From Frigidibacter sp. RF13 (GTDB taxonomy: Bacteria > Pseudomonadota > Alphaproteobacteria > Rhodobacterales > Rhodobacteraceae): a stretch of 64,000 nt of DNA. Where the stretch lies: the NCBI RefSeq assembly GCF_026626305.1, contig NZ_JAPNUE010000005.1:124001-188000 (forward strand), read 5' to 3'. Of this stretch, positions 7,975 to 16,200 are shown piece after piece; position 1 is the stretch's first letter; each line of letters starts with the position of its first letter. The notes below the pieces were generated by a model. That model did no database searches. It worked only from the letters and a program-made list of their open reading frames with translations, and had not been told where the DNA came from. A program made the position numbers and the translations under genes.

Positions 7975-8090
7975 TGCCGCGCCCCGTAAACGCACGCCGT
8001 AAACGCACCCCGGGGCGCGGCAGACAGAAGGTCGGCGGCAATCCCGCCCCGGCCGACACAATGGGGCGCCGCGCGCCCCGCGACGGAGAA
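7975..8090 (+). other. hairpin-rich intergenic segment in the Asp-rich cluster
   Basis: Three hairpins follow each other. The first has an 11-bp perfect stem (7975-7985 with 8012-8022), and its loop contains a tandem CGTAAACGCAC repeat. The second is GTCGG with CCGAC (about 8031-8056). The third is GGGGCGC with GCGCCCC (about 8063-8079), just before the next ribosome-binding site. No T-run follows the first, so mRNA processing or attenuation is more likely than simple termination. Confidence 0.55.
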
Positions 8091-8094
8091 CAGA

Positions 8095-8538
8095 ATGAAC
8101 CGCATCGCCATTCTTGCCGCAGCTTTTGCGCTCAGCACCGGCATCGCCCTTGCACAGGATGCGCTGGACGGCACGATTGCCGATCTGCAGGCGCAGGGTT
8201 TCACCCGGATCGAGGCCAAGCACGGCCCCACCCAGACCAAGATCGAAGCGATCAACGGCGACGTGAAGGTCGAGATCGTGATCGACAATGCGACCGGCAC
8301 AATCCTGAAGCGCGAGACCGAAGCGGTCCGGCCCGGCGAAAACACCGCGCCCGGCGTCTTCATTCGCGAGCGCAGCAAAGATTTCGTCGACGGAAGCGGC
8401 GATGACGATGATGACAACTCCGGCAGCGACGACGACGACGACGACGATGATGACGATGACGACGATGACAACTCCGGTCATGGCAGCGACGACGACGATG
8501 ACGACAACTCCGGCCATGGCAGCGGTGATGATGATTGA
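8095..8538 (+). CDS. exported PepSY-like protein with poly-Asp tail
   Basis: A 147-aa protein with a signal peptide (cleavage after ALA at residue 20), one PepSY-like domain (about 22-76: DALDGTIADLQAQGFTRIE, then KVEIVIDNATGTILKRE) and a C-terminal tail (101-147) made almost only of Asp blocks separated by NSG/NSGHGS. PepSY domains are found in protease propeptides and exported regulators; here the domain stands alone. The tail is encoded by long GAC/GAT tracts. The protein is paralogous to the next gene product. A role in the periplasm, possibly ion binding, is inference. Confidence 0.8.
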   Translation: MNRIAILAAAFALSTGIALAQDALDGTIADLQAQGFTRIEAKHGPTQTKIEAINGDVKVEIVIDNATGTILKRETEAVRPGENTAPGVFIRERSKDFVDGSGDDDDDNSGSDDDDDDDDDDDDDDNSGHGSDDDDDDNSGHGSGDDD

Positions 8539-8555
8539 GTAGCGAGCTTTCCCTT

Positions 8556-8600
8556 GCGGGCCTGCGCGTTTACCCGGATAGTCCGGGGAAACCGGCCCGC
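8556..8600 (+). other. hairpin between the two PepSY-like genes
   Basis: An inner stem GTTT-A-CCCGGA with TCCGGG-G-AAAC (about 8569-8592, loop TAG) is enclosed by GCGGGCC (8556-8562) with GGCCCGC (8594-8600). No T-run follows. It lies 18 bases before the next start codon and could stabilise or punctuate the mRNA. Confidence 0.5.
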
Positions 8601-8618
8601 GGCCACGGGGGCGACATC

Positions 8619-9131
8619 ATGAAACAGTCTATCTTCGCGATCCTATTCTCACTCACAAGCGTCTCGGCGGGCATGTCCATGGCCGCCGATTTTGTCGACA
8701 CGATCATGAGTGAACTGCGAGAGCAGGGCTACTACGAGATCGAGGTGAGCCGGACGCTCCTCGGCCGAACCCGCATCGAAGCCGAGAGTGCCGCCTATCA
8801 TCGCGAGATCATCGTCAATCCGGGGACCGGAGAGATTCTGCGCGATTATTGGGAGCTGATCGGGGCTGGCGGAAGTACGGCAAGTAACGGGCCGCTGCCG
8901 GGCCCGGTCTCCCCGGGCGTGACCGGCACGTCGAGCGGCAGCAACAGCGGCACAGGCAGCAGCAGTTCGGGCAGCAGCAGTTCGGGCAGCGGCAGTTCCG
9001 GCAGTGGCTCCGGGAGCAACAGCGGCAGCAGCGGCTCTGGTAGTAATAGCGGCAGCGGCGGTTCGGGCAGCAGTGGCGGCTCCGGAGGCGGGGATGATGA
9101 CGACGATGACGATGACGATGATGACGATTGA
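8619..9131 (+). CDS. exported PepSY-like protein with Ser/Gly linker and Asp12 tail
   Basis: A 170-aa protein with a signal peptide (residues 1-22, ending SMA-A), a PepSY-like domain (24-78: FVDTIMSELREQGYYEIEVSRT, HREIIVNPGTGEILRDY), a Ser/Gly/Asn-rich linker (about 84-157) and exactly 12 C-terminal Asp residues. The domain aligns with that of the preceding gene, so the two arose by duplication and then acquired different tails. The ATG at 8619 is the only start giving a signal peptide. Its stop overlaps the start of the LuxR-type gene, which ties the two together in one transcript. Confidence 0.8.
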   Translation: MKQSIFAILFSLTSVSAGMSMAADFVDTIMSELREQGYYEIEVSRTLLGRTRIEAESAAYHREIIVNPGTGEILRDYWELIGAGGSTASNGPLPGPVSPGVTGTSSGSNSGTGSSSSGSSSSGSGSSGSGSGSNSGSSGSGSNSGSGGSGSSGGSGGGDDDDDDDDDDDD

Positions 9132-9685
9132 CCGCCGCGCGATCGCCGCGCCGTCGTGTGTCTGACCCTGTGTCGGGCCGAATTCTCATAATCCTCGTTC
9201 TGGCGGCGCAGGCGCTTTGTACGCTCTTCTTCGTGTCCGATATCCTGTTTTCGGTCTTCGGCATCTATGCCCGGCCGATCGCCTGGCAGACACGCGAACT
9301 CCTGGAACTAGGTGCCGCGCTCGGCCTTGTCCTCGGCGTCATCCTTGGCGCGGCCGCGCTGCACCGCATGGCGCGTGACCGCAGACGCGCCGAGGAAAAG
9401 CTGCGCCGCGCCTCGGGCGCCTTCATGGACCTCCTGGAAGAACGGCTTGAAGAGTGGGGCCTGACGGCCTCGGAACGCGATGTCGCGCTCTTCGCGATCA
9501 AGGGCATGACGACGCAGGAAATCGCGACTCTCCGCAATACGGCCGAAGGCACGGTCAAGGCCCAGACCAATGCCATCTACCGCAAGGCAGGCGTCAGCGG
9601 GCGACCGCAACTCCTTAGCCTCTTCATCGAGGATCTGATGGAGGACCGGCCGGGCGATCCGGCGCCTTTGCGCAAGGTCGGTTGA
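9128..9685 (+). CDS. membrane-tethered LuxR-type HTH regulator
   Basis: A 185-aa protein with two membrane segments (about residues 18-45 and 60-80), a short charged helix and a LuxR/GerE helix-turn-helix (about 110-170: LTASERDVALFAIKGMTTQEIATLRNTAEGTVKAQTNAIYRKAGVSGRPQL split over the usual helices). There is no receiver or autoinducer domain, so the signal probably comes through the membrane. The start is a TTG at 9128 that overlaps the previous stop (TTGA); GTG at 9158 is an alternative. It is likely to control the Asp-rich cluster, by position. Confidence 0.8.
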   Translation: MTAARSPRRRVSDPVSGRILIILVLAAQALCTLFFVSDILFSVFGIYARPIAWQTRELLELGAALGLVLGVILGAAALHRMARDRRRAEEKLRRASGAFMDLLEERLEEWGLTASERDVALFAIKGMTTQEIATLRNTAEGTVKAQTNAIYRKAGVSGRPQLLSLFIEDLMEDRPGDPAPLRKVG

Positions 9686-9691
9686 GAACTG

Positions 9692-10060
9692 TCAGACCGC
9701 GTAGGGTCTCAAGACATCAAGCGGCGCGATGTCTGTTGCGCGTGCGTGGGTCGCTTCCAACCGCACTTTCGGCGCGCACCCCTCGTCATGGGCCTGCATG
9801 AAACGGGCCGCACAGAGGCACCAGCGGTCGCCGGGCTTCAGGCCGGGAAAGTGGAACTCCGGGCGCGGGGTGGACAGGTCGTTGCCCACATATTTCGAAT
9901 AGGCCAGGAACTCGGCGGTCATCACCGCGCAGACCGTGTGGCTGCCACTATCCTCGGCGCAGGTATTGCAATGCCCGTCGCGGAAGAACCCGGTCAAGGG
10001 CGCGGTCGAGCAGGGTTCAAGCGGGCCGCCCAGGACATTGACCGATGGCTCCTTCTTCAT
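9692..10060 (-). CDS. DUF2237 family protein
   Basis: A 122-aa protein of the DUF2237 family, recognised by NVLGGPLEPCSTAPLTGFFRDG, the Cys-rich CNTCAEDSGSHTVCAVMTAEFL and PGDRWCLCAARFMQA segments. Five or more conserved Cys hint at metal binding or disulfides, but no activity is known for the family. It lies 3 bases after the end of the serine hydrolase gene on the same strand, so the two are probably cotranscribed. It converges with the LuxR-type gene with only 6 bases between. Confidence 0.85.
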   Translation of the reverse strand: MKKEPSVNVLGGPLEPCSTAPLTGFFRDGHCNTCAEDSGSHTVCAVMTAEFLAYSKYVGNDLSTPRPEFHFPGLKPGDRWCLCAARFMQAHDEGCAPKVRLEATHARATDIAPLDVLRPYAV

Positions 10061-10063
10061 TTT

Positions 10064-11221
10064 CTACTCCGTTGCCCGGTCGGCAATCGCCTGCAACATG
10101 GCGACATTCGCCGCGTCCACTCCGGGCTCCTCGAAGCCCCGGTCGGCGGAATTGACCGCGATGACCACGCCGCGCCGGGGCGAGACATAGATATACTGCC
10201 CGTAGATACCATGCGCCATGAAATCTCCCGGTCCGTTTTCCGGGATCCACCATTGATAGCCGTAAAGTGCCCCGCCCGGCGCCGAAGGCCTGGTCGAGGC
10301 GGCGATCCAGTCGGCGGGCACCAGCTGCTGGCCCCGCCATTCGCCGCCCTGCAGGATCATTTGACCGAACCTTGCATAGTCGCGGGTCCTGAGATTGAGC
10401 CCGCCAAGGACGAAGGCTGTGCCTTCGCCGTCGGTCAGATAATAGGGCGCCGCCTCCAGCCCCAGCGGCTGGATGATCCGCTCATCCAGCAGATCGGCCG
10501 GGTCGCGGCCCGTCGCGCCTGCGATCACCATGCCAAGGACATGGGTATCTATCGAGACATAATGCCAGCGTGCGCCCGGTTCCGCCGCGCGTTCCTTCAT
10601 GCCTGCCGCGAACCCGTCCATCGACCCGCCCAGCGCCAGTACCCGGCCCATCCGGTTGATGTCGGACCAGAAGTCCAGATAATCCTCGTTGAAAGCCACG
10701 CCCGAGGCCATGTTCAGCACCTGCCGGATCGTCGCGCCGTCGTAGGCCGACCCTTGCAACTTCGGCGCATATTTGACGACCGGATCGTCGAGCGAGGCGA
10801 TCTTGCCCTCTGCCACCACCGTTCCGAACAAAGCCGAGAGGAAGCTCTTGGCAACCGACCAGCTGATCCTGAGATCATCCGGTCCCGTCCCGAGATAATA
10901 GCTTTCATGGACGATCTGTCCGTCCTTCAGAACCACGATCGCCGTAACCGCCCGGTCGCGGATCCAGTCCTCTGCGCCTTCGGGCAGGTTGATTGGCGCG
11001 CCCATCGGGAGAGGCGAAACCGGCCCGTCGCCGCGCGACAGAGGCCTTGTCCAGAACAGCCGGTCCATATGACTGAAGTTGCCGACGATCTTCTCGGCGT
11101 TGAACAGCGAATTAACCGCCATCAGCCGCACGATTTCGGCGCGCTTCCAGACCGCGAGGACCGCCAGCACAAGAGCGAGGACCAGAAGTCCCTTCAAGGT
11201 GATCCGCATGAGGCGCTTCAT
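10064..11221 (-). CDS. beta-lactamase-fold serine hydrolase
   Basis: A 385-aa protein with an N-terminal membrane anchor or signal (residues 5-25) and a class C beta-lactamase/esterase fold. The nucleophile motif is SVAK (Ser122, Lys125) and the second active-site element is the Tyr in RWHYVSIDTH. This arrangement resembles NylB-type amide hydrolases and esterases more than true beta-lactamases. The ATG at 11221 (MKRLMRITLKG) is chosen because it gives the membrane segment directly. Likely acts in the periplasm; substrate unknown. Confidence 0.8.
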   Translation of the reverse strand: MKRLMRITLKGLLVLALVLAVLAVWKRAEIVRLMAVNSLFNAEKIVGNFSHMDRLFWTRPLSRGDGPVSPLPMGAPINLPEGAEDWIRDRAVTAIVVLKDGQIVHESYYLGTGPDDLRISWSVAKSFLSALFGTVVAEGKIASLDDPVVKYAPKLQGSAYDGATIRQVLNMASGVAFNEDYLDFWSDINRMGRVLALGGSMDGFAAGMKERAAEPGARWHYVSIDTHVLGMVIAGATGRDPADLLDERIIQPLGLEAAPYYLTDGEGTAFVLGGLNLRTRDYARFGQMILQGGEWRGQQLVPADWIAASTRPSAPGGALYGYQWWIPENGPGDFMAHGIYGQYIYVSPRRGVVIAVNSADRGFEEPGVDAANVAMLQAIADRATE

Positions 11222-11295
11222 GTTTCCTCCGTCATCTGGCAGACAGCAAACCCCGCGCGCTCGCCTCAGACAAGAGTGACGCAACGGCAGGTCAA

Positions 11296-12348
11296 TCAGG
11301 CTGCAGGCGCCCAGTCGATCCAGCGCCCGTGAAAATCGACGCGGCCGAGCGCGATCCTCTCGCCGCCGGGCCAGAGGTCGACCGTCAGCGCGGCGCCCGG
11401 CCCTTGACCGTCCGTCTCCATCGACAGCCGCGCCAGCGGCGCATCCGAACGCGCCGCAGCCCCAGCGGCTGCGAGAAGCGCCTCGCCCCGCGCCTGCGAC
11501 TCGGCCGGGAAATATTGCCAGGCAACCGTGTGATAGACGAGGTGCAGCGCGCCCTCGAAGCGCCCGGAAAGGCGGCTCTCCAGCCAGGCGACCGCATCAC
11601 CCGCCTCGACAAGCCGCGGGCCGACGGCAACCGCATCGAGCGCCTTGGCCGTGCGCTCCAGCCGCTCGGGCTGATCGGGCCAGAGATAGGCAATGAGCCG
11701 GTCACGCCCCGCGACCGGGTCGACGGGCCTCAGATCGACGCCCGCCCGGGCGAGGACCGGCGGATGCGGAGCAGCAGCCGGGAGGCGCCCGCGCCAGTCG
11801 GGCGCGAGCGTGAGAAGCGGATCGCCCGGTCCAAGCCGCCGCCCTTCGGCCATCAAAGCATAGCTATCCCAGATCAGGTTCAATCCGGCGCTGGCGCCTA
11901 GTTCCGACAGGACCAGCGGCAGCGGGTGTCGGGCCCGCAGCCAGTGCGCGGCGGCGATGATCGCCACCGACCGGCGCAGTTCATTGGTCTGCGGCGGGCT
12001 TTCAATGAAGTCCAGAACGAAAACCTCTTCGCGCCCCAGAACTGCCGCCGCGGTCTCCAGAAGCCGCTCATCGCTCGTCAGGTCGATCGAGCCGTAGCAG
12101 TCCGCCAGATCGGGCGCACGCCCGGCCCGCACCAGCGCATGCAGCGCCCCCGCGATACGCAAGGGAACCGAGTGACCGGAACTTGACAGATCGCCCTCCC
12201 AGCCCTCCAGCCGCGCGGCCAGTGCGCCCTCGGGCAGCCAGCCTGTGCCCAGCAGACGCATCAGCCGTTCCATCAGGGGCGAGCCCAGCGAAGCGCAACT
12301 GCGCGACTGGCTGGCGAAAGCCTCGGACAGGTCGGCGCGCATCCTCAC
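11296..12348 (-). CDS. DUF2332 family protein
   Basis: A 350-aa protein of the DUF2332 family. Characteristic segments are NELRRSVAIIAAAHWL, LPLVLSELGASAGLNLIWDSY and the C-terminal VYHTVAWQYFPAESQARGEALL. The ELGASAGLNL stretch recalls a nucleotide- or SAM-binding turn, but no activity is established. GTG at 12348 overlaps the pth stop by 4 bases; ATG at 12342 is a nearly equal alternative. The overlap indicates translational coupling with pth. Confidence 0.8.
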   Translation of the reverse strand: MRMRADLSEAFASQSRSCASLGSPLMERLMRLLGTGWLPEGALAARLEGWEGDLSSSGHSVPLRIAGALHALVRAGRAPDLADCYGSIDLTSDERLLETAAAVLGREEVFVLDFIESPPQTNELRRSVAIIAAAHWLRARHPLPLVLSELGASAGLNLIWDSYALMAEGRRLGPGDPLLTLAPDWRGRLPAAAPHPPVLARAGVDLRPVDPVAGRDRLIAYLWPDQPERLERTAKALDAVAVGPRLVEAGDAVAWLESRLSGRFEGALHLVYHTVAWQYFPAESQARGEALLAAAGAAARSDAPLARLSMETDGQGPGAALTVDLWPGGERIALGRVDFHGRWIDWAPAA

Positions 12349-13031
12349 CCGAACCGGTCCAGAAGCCGCTGCAGCGCCGATTTCGGCGCCTCCGGCGCCT
12401 TCGGCGCGTCGGGGGCAGGCATTTCTTCCGGTTTCGCCTTCGCCGCGCCGGTCGAAGAACGCGGCGGCGCCGTCCGCAGCGCCACGGCATTCATGAAGCG
12501 CGCCTCGTCACCCTCGGCCAGCGCCACGGCGCCGTCCGACAGGCCGCGCATCAGGTCATCGAGCCAGTCCTGATCCGCCTTGGCGAAGTCCGACAGCACG
12601 TAGGGCGCAACCCGGTCCTTGTGGCCCGGATGGCCGATCCCCAGGCGTACGCGGCGGTAAGCATCGCCGATATGGGCGTGGAGTGATCGAAGCCCGTTGT
12701 GCCCCGCATGTCCGCCGCCGGTCTTCAGTCGCATCTTGCCGGGGGCAAGGTCCAACTCATCGTGAAAGACCACCACGTCTGACGGTTCGATCTTGTAAAA
12801 CCGCACGGCCTCGCCCACCGACTGGCCCGAAAGGTTCATGAAAGTTTCGGGCTTTAGAAGCGCCACGCGCTCCGCCCCGAGCCGCCCCTCGGACAGGAGC
12901 CCCTGGAACTTGGCGCGGAAGGTCGGAAAGCCGTGATCGACGGCGATCCGGTCGAGCGCCATGAAGCCGATATTGTGGCGGTTGCCCGCATATTTCGCCC
13001 CGGGATTGCCGAGACCGACAAAAAGCTTCAT
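12345..13031 (-). CDS. pth: peptidyl-tRNA hydrolase
   Basis: Pth (228 aa) releases tRNA from peptidyl-tRNAs that dropped off the ribosome. Motifs: LFVGLGNPGAKYAGNRHNIGF with the catalytic His19, PETFMNLSGQSV, VVFHDELDL with the conserved Asp, and GGGHAGHNGLRS. The enzyme domain ends near residue 185; a Pro/Ala-rich linker and a short LQRLLDRFG helix extend it beyond the usual length of about 190-200. The neighbourhood rplY-pth is conserved in alphaproteobacteria. Confidence 0.96.
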   Translation of the reverse strand: MKLFVGLGNPGAKYAGNRHNIGFMALDRIAVDHGFPTFRAKFQGLLSEGRLGAERVALLKPETFMNLSGQSVGEAVRFYKIEPSDVVVFHDELDLAPGKMRLKTGGGHAGHNGLRSLHAHIGDAYRRVRLGIGHPGHKDRVAPYVLSDFAKADQDWLDDLMRGLSDGAVALAEGDEARFMNAVALRTAPPRSSTGAAKAKPEEMPAPDAPKAPEAPKSALQRLLDRFG

Positions 13032-13104
13032 CGCGCGCCTTCCTTGCGTGGCCCGCAGGTTAGTGGCGCGCAGCGCCGGTTGCAATGTATGGGGGCCCGC
13101 CGGG

Positions 13105-13211
13105 CCGCTCATCGTCGGACTTCGTCCGCTCTTCGCGGCGGGGTCGGGGCTGGGCGCCCCTTGGAAAGGCCCTGCCCCAGCGAAGAGCGGACGCAGTCCG
13201 GCGATGAGCGG
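13105..13211. repeat. REPIN-like palindrome A
   Basis: Two 32-base arms (13105-13136 and 13180-13211) are inverted repeats with only two mismatches. The pairing can be extended inward with GGGGTCGGGGC against GGGGCAGGGCC. Each arm itself contains a small hairpin, CGGAC-TTC-GTCCG on the left and, on the opposite strand, CGGAC-TGC-GTCCG on the right. The layout matches the elements at 27969-28032 and 37550-37614. It lies between pth and rplY and contains no gene. Confidence 0.8.
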
Positions 13212-13212
13212 C

Positions 13213-13248
13213 CGCCGAAAAGAAAACGCGGGGCCTTTCGGCCCCGCG
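13213..13248 (-). terminator. Rho-independent terminator of rplY
   Basis: On the minus strand a perfect 9-bp stem (13227-13235 with 13240-13248, 4-base loop) is followed by TTTTCTTTTC. It lies 24 bases after the rplY stop. Confidence 0.85.
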
Positions 13249-13272
13249 CTCAAACCATCGATCCGGGAAGGA

Positions 13273-13884
13273 TCAGGCCTCCGCAGCCGCTTCTTCGTTC
13301 TCGGCCGAGACAAAGCCCGACGGCGCGCCGATGTTGGCGATGACGAAATTGCGGTTGATCGTGGGCTTGGCGCCCGACGGCAGCACGACATCGTTGATAT
13401 GGATGACGTCGCCGATTTCGCGACCCGAAAGGTCGACCGTGATGTGATCGGGGATGTCGCCCGCCATCACTTCCAGTTCGACTTCCGGACGCACGATGGT
13501 CAGCGCGCCGCCCCGCTTCAGCCCCGGTGCCTTGTCGTGGTTCTCGAAGGTCACGTGGATGAAGAGGTTGATGCGGCTTTCGTCGTGGATGCGCATGAAG
13601 TCGACATGCGTCGGCAGGTCCTTGACCACGTCACGCTGCACGCCGCGGCAGATGACATGGACATCCTCCTGGCCTTCGACCTTGAGGTTGAAGAGGCGCT
13701 GCTTGAAGCGGCCCGCCTTGAGGAATTTCAGGAGGTAGTAGTATTTCATGTCGATCGCGAGCGGCTCTTTGCCGTCGCCATAGACGATGCCAGGTACGTT
13801 CCCGTCACGACGGGATTGACGGGCGGCCCCCTTGCCTGTCCCCGTCCGTACCGTGGCGATGAGATCGGTGATCTTACCAGCCAT
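13273..13884 (-). CDS. rplY: 50S ribosomal protein L25/general stress protein Ctc
   Basis: L25 of the long Ctc type (203 aa) binds 5S rRNA in the large subunit. The N-terminal L25 domain is seen in [29 protein letters not shown] and PTHVDFMRI; the C-terminal TL5/Ctc domain covers the second half ([28 protein letters not shown]). The ATG at 13884 (MAGKITDL) is preferred to an upstream one at 13896 because AGAGA lies in front of it. The acidic Ala/Glu tail is normal for the family. Confidence 0.95.
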   Translation of the reverse strand: MAGKITDLIATVRTGTGKGAARQSRRDGNVPGIVYGDGKEPLAIDMKYYYLLKFLKAGRFKQRLFNLKVEGQEDVHVICRGVQRDVVKDLPTHVDFMRIHDESRINLFIHVTFENHDKAPGLKRGGALTIVRPEVELEVMAGDIPDHITVDLSGREIGDVIHINDVVLPSGAKPTINRNFVIANIGAPSGFVSAENEEAAAEA

Positions 13885-14062
13885 GGGTCTCTCCATAAGT
13901 TAAGGGCATCCTCCAAGGGTGCATGCCCGAGGCGGGTGCTATAGAGGGGAATCGGCAGGAAGGAAAGCCAAAAAGCACGCTTGATGCGCCCTGTTGCACG
14001 GGTCTGGCGCGCGCTGCGCAGCCGTGATAGATCATTCTGACTTCTCAGTCAAAAAGACTTCC

Positions 14063-15229
14063 ATGACCCTCTTCAGACAGATCCGGGTGGCGCGAGCGAC
14101 CGTGGTGGCCTTTGCGGCGATGGGTGCCCTTTGGGGCTCCTATGCCGCGCTCATCCCAGACACCAAGGCGATGCTTGGTGTTGGCGATGCCGCCTTTGGC
14201 TCGCTCCTGCTCGCCACGCCGCTCGCGGCGGCGGCTTCCATGCTCATCGCGCCCCGGGTCGCGCCCCTGTTCGGACGCCATGTGCTGCCGCTCGCGGTGC
14301 TTGGCGTAGCGTTGGCCTTTGCCGCGCCGGGATGGCTTGCCGCCCCTGCCTTCTTCGCCCTCGCGATGGTCTTCGTCGGCATGACGAACGGCTTTCTCGA
14401 CGTCACGATGAACGCCCGCGTTAGTGCGCTCGAGGCTGAACGCGGCCTGCATCTGATGAACCTCAACCATGCCGCCTATTCCTTCAGCTACGCGGGTGCC
14501 GCGATTCTCACCGGCTTTGCCCGTGACGCCGGTCTTGGGCCGGGGCCGGTCATGACCTTGGTCGCACTCGCGGTTGGCCTTGCCGCCTTCATCGCGATCG
14601 AGGCCGGACCGGACGTGAACGGTTTTTCCGGGGCGAAAGGCCCGCGCGGGCGGCTCGGGTCACTGCCACTTTGGGGCGGGCTGATCGTGCTTGTGGCCTT
14701 CGTGGCGGAGAATGCCTCGGAAAACTGGTCGGCACTGCATATCGAGCGGACGCTCGGCGGCTCGAAACATCAGGGCAGCTTCGGCCCGGCGGTGCTGGCG
14801 CTGACCATGGGCTGCGGGCGCCTGGCCGGGCAGATCGTCGCGGCGCGCATCCATGAAAGCACGCTCATCCGGCTTGGCACGATCATCGCAGCGACGGGCA
14901 CGGCGGTGGTCGGCCTCGCGCCGTCACCTCTGGTGGCCTATGCAGGGTTAATCACCGCCGGGCTCGGTGCCTCGGTGATCGCGCCCACGGCCTATTCGCT
15001 GATGTCGCGGCTCGCCGCGCCCTCGGCCCGCGCGCATGTGATCGCACGGGCCACCGCACTTGGCTATATGGGCTATTTCTTTGGCCCGCCCGCGCTTGGC
15101 TTTGCCTCCGAACTCCTCGGGCTCGACCGTGCCCTCGTCGCGATGGCGGCGTTCATCCTGACGGTTCTGGCCCTCTACCCGCGGCTCGTGGCCGCGGGCA
15201 GGAAGACAGAGGCGCTCAGCGCGGTGTGA
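14063..15229 (+). CDS. MFS transporter
   Basis: A 388-aa major facilitator permease with 11-12 membrane segments. It starts MTLFRQIRVARATVVAFAAMGALWGSYAALIPDTKA, an N-terminus typical of the small-permease subgroup that includes the E. coli YbjJ type. The substrate is unknown. I choose the ATG at 14063; a longer reading from 13994 lacks an ATG and adds an uncharacteristic leader. Its last 14 bases overlap the 3' end of the convergent ABC permease gene. Confidence 0.85.
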   Translation: MTLFRQIRVARATVVAFAAMGALWGSYAALIPDTKAMLGVGDAAFGSLLLATPLAAAASMLIAPRVAPLFGRHVLPLAVLGVALAFAAPGWLAAPAFFALAMVFVGMTNGFLDVTMNARVSALEAERGLHLMNLNHAAYSFSYAGAAILTGFARDAGLGPGPVMTLVALAVGLAAFIAIEAGPDVNGFSGAKGPRGRLGSLPLWGGLIVLVAFVAENASENWSALHIERTLGGSKHQGSFGPAVLALTMGCGRLAGQIVAARIHESTLIRLGTIIAATGTAVVGLAPSPLVAYAGLITAGLGASVIAPTAYSLMSRLAAPSARAHVIARATALGYMGYFFGPPALGFASELLGLDRALVAMAAFILTVLALYPRLVAAGRKTEALSAV

Positions 15230-16187
15230 CGCCGCGCAGCCGCTCCGACCGGCGCCTTAGCAATTCGACCGTTGTCAGCAATAGGATCGACACGATCACC
15301 AGGATGGTCGCGACGGAAAGGATCGCCGGGCTGATCTGTTCGCGGATGCCGTTGAACATCTGACGCGGGATGGTCTGCTGCTGCGGCCCGGCGATGAAAA
15401 GGACCGCCACCACCTCGTCGAACGAGGTGACGAAGGCAAAAAGCGCACCAGAGATGATGCCTGGCAGAATCAGGGGCATGATCACCCGGAAGAAGGTGGT
15501 GCGCGGGTTTGCCCCGAGGCTTGCAGACGCCCGGATCAGCGACTGGTCGAACCCGGTCAGCGTCGCCGTCACCGTGATGATCACGAACGGGATGCCCAGG
15601 GTGGCGTGCGCCATGATCACGCCCAGATCGGAGTTCGCCAGACAGCCCTTGTTCGACAGGATCGGCGCGAGAAGCGCCCCGATGCCCGAATCCGGCGCGA
15701 GGCAGGCCTTGGCATAGAAGAACGACATGCCCACGGCGGTGATGATGATCGGCACGATCATCGGCGAGATGAGGATCGCCATGATCGTGCGGCGGAACGG
15801 CATTTCCGGGCGGCTGAGGCCAAGGGCCGCCAGCGTGCCGAGGAAGGTCGCAAGGATCGTCGCCCAGAAGCCGATCCAGAAGGAGTTTTTCGCGGCATTG
15901 ATCCAGGTCGAGGTCTCCCATGCGGTCGACCACCAGCTGCCGTCGCGTACGCCATCCGGCGCAGCATGGCCGAAAGTCAGGAGCGTATCATACCAACGGG
16001 TCGAATAGCCCGCCGGATCGAAATGCAGCATCTTCTCGGTGAAGGTGAAGTAAGGCTCCGCGTTGAACGACAGCGGCAGGATCACCAGGATCGGTGCGAT
16101 CAGGAAGATGAAGATCGCCGCACAGATCACCAGATAGGCATAGTGCCAGATCCGTTCGAGGGGCGAGGCATGGGTGGGAAGGGCCAT
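15216..16187 (-). CDS. ABC transporter permease, PotC-like
   Basis: A 323-aa inner-membrane permease with six membrane segments and the binding-protein-dependent transport motif near ASLGANPRTTFFRVIMPLILPGIISGA (about residues 218-245), which contacts the ATPase. It matches the second permease of spermidine/putrescine-type importers. Last gene of the operon that runs from the ATPase at 20250; it begins 13 bases after the first permease. A long periplasmic loop near residues 50-95 (FGHAAPDGVRDGSWW) is characteristic of alphaproteobacterial members. Confidence 0.9.
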   Translation of the reverse strand: MALPTHASPLERIWHYAYLVICAAIFIFLIAPILVILPLSFNAEPYFTFTEKMLHFDPAGYSTRWYDTLLTFGHAAPDGVRDGSWWSTAWETSTWINAAKNSFWIGFWATILATFLGTLAALGLSRPEMPFRRTIMAILISPMIVPIIITAVGMSFFYAKACLAPDSGIGALLAPILSNKGCLANSDLGVIMAHATLGIPFVIITVTATLTGFDQSLIRASASLGANPRTTFFRVIMPLILPGIISGALFAFVTSFDEVVAVLFIAGPQQQTIPRQMFNGIREQISPAILSVATILVIVSILLLTTVELLRRRSERLRGVTPR

Positions 16188-16200
16188 ATCTGTCGTCCTC

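Noticed and set aside
8395..8535. CRISPR-like repeat suspicion for the GAC/GAT tracts
   Set aside because: They are in-frame coding microsatellites with no spacer-repeat periodicity.
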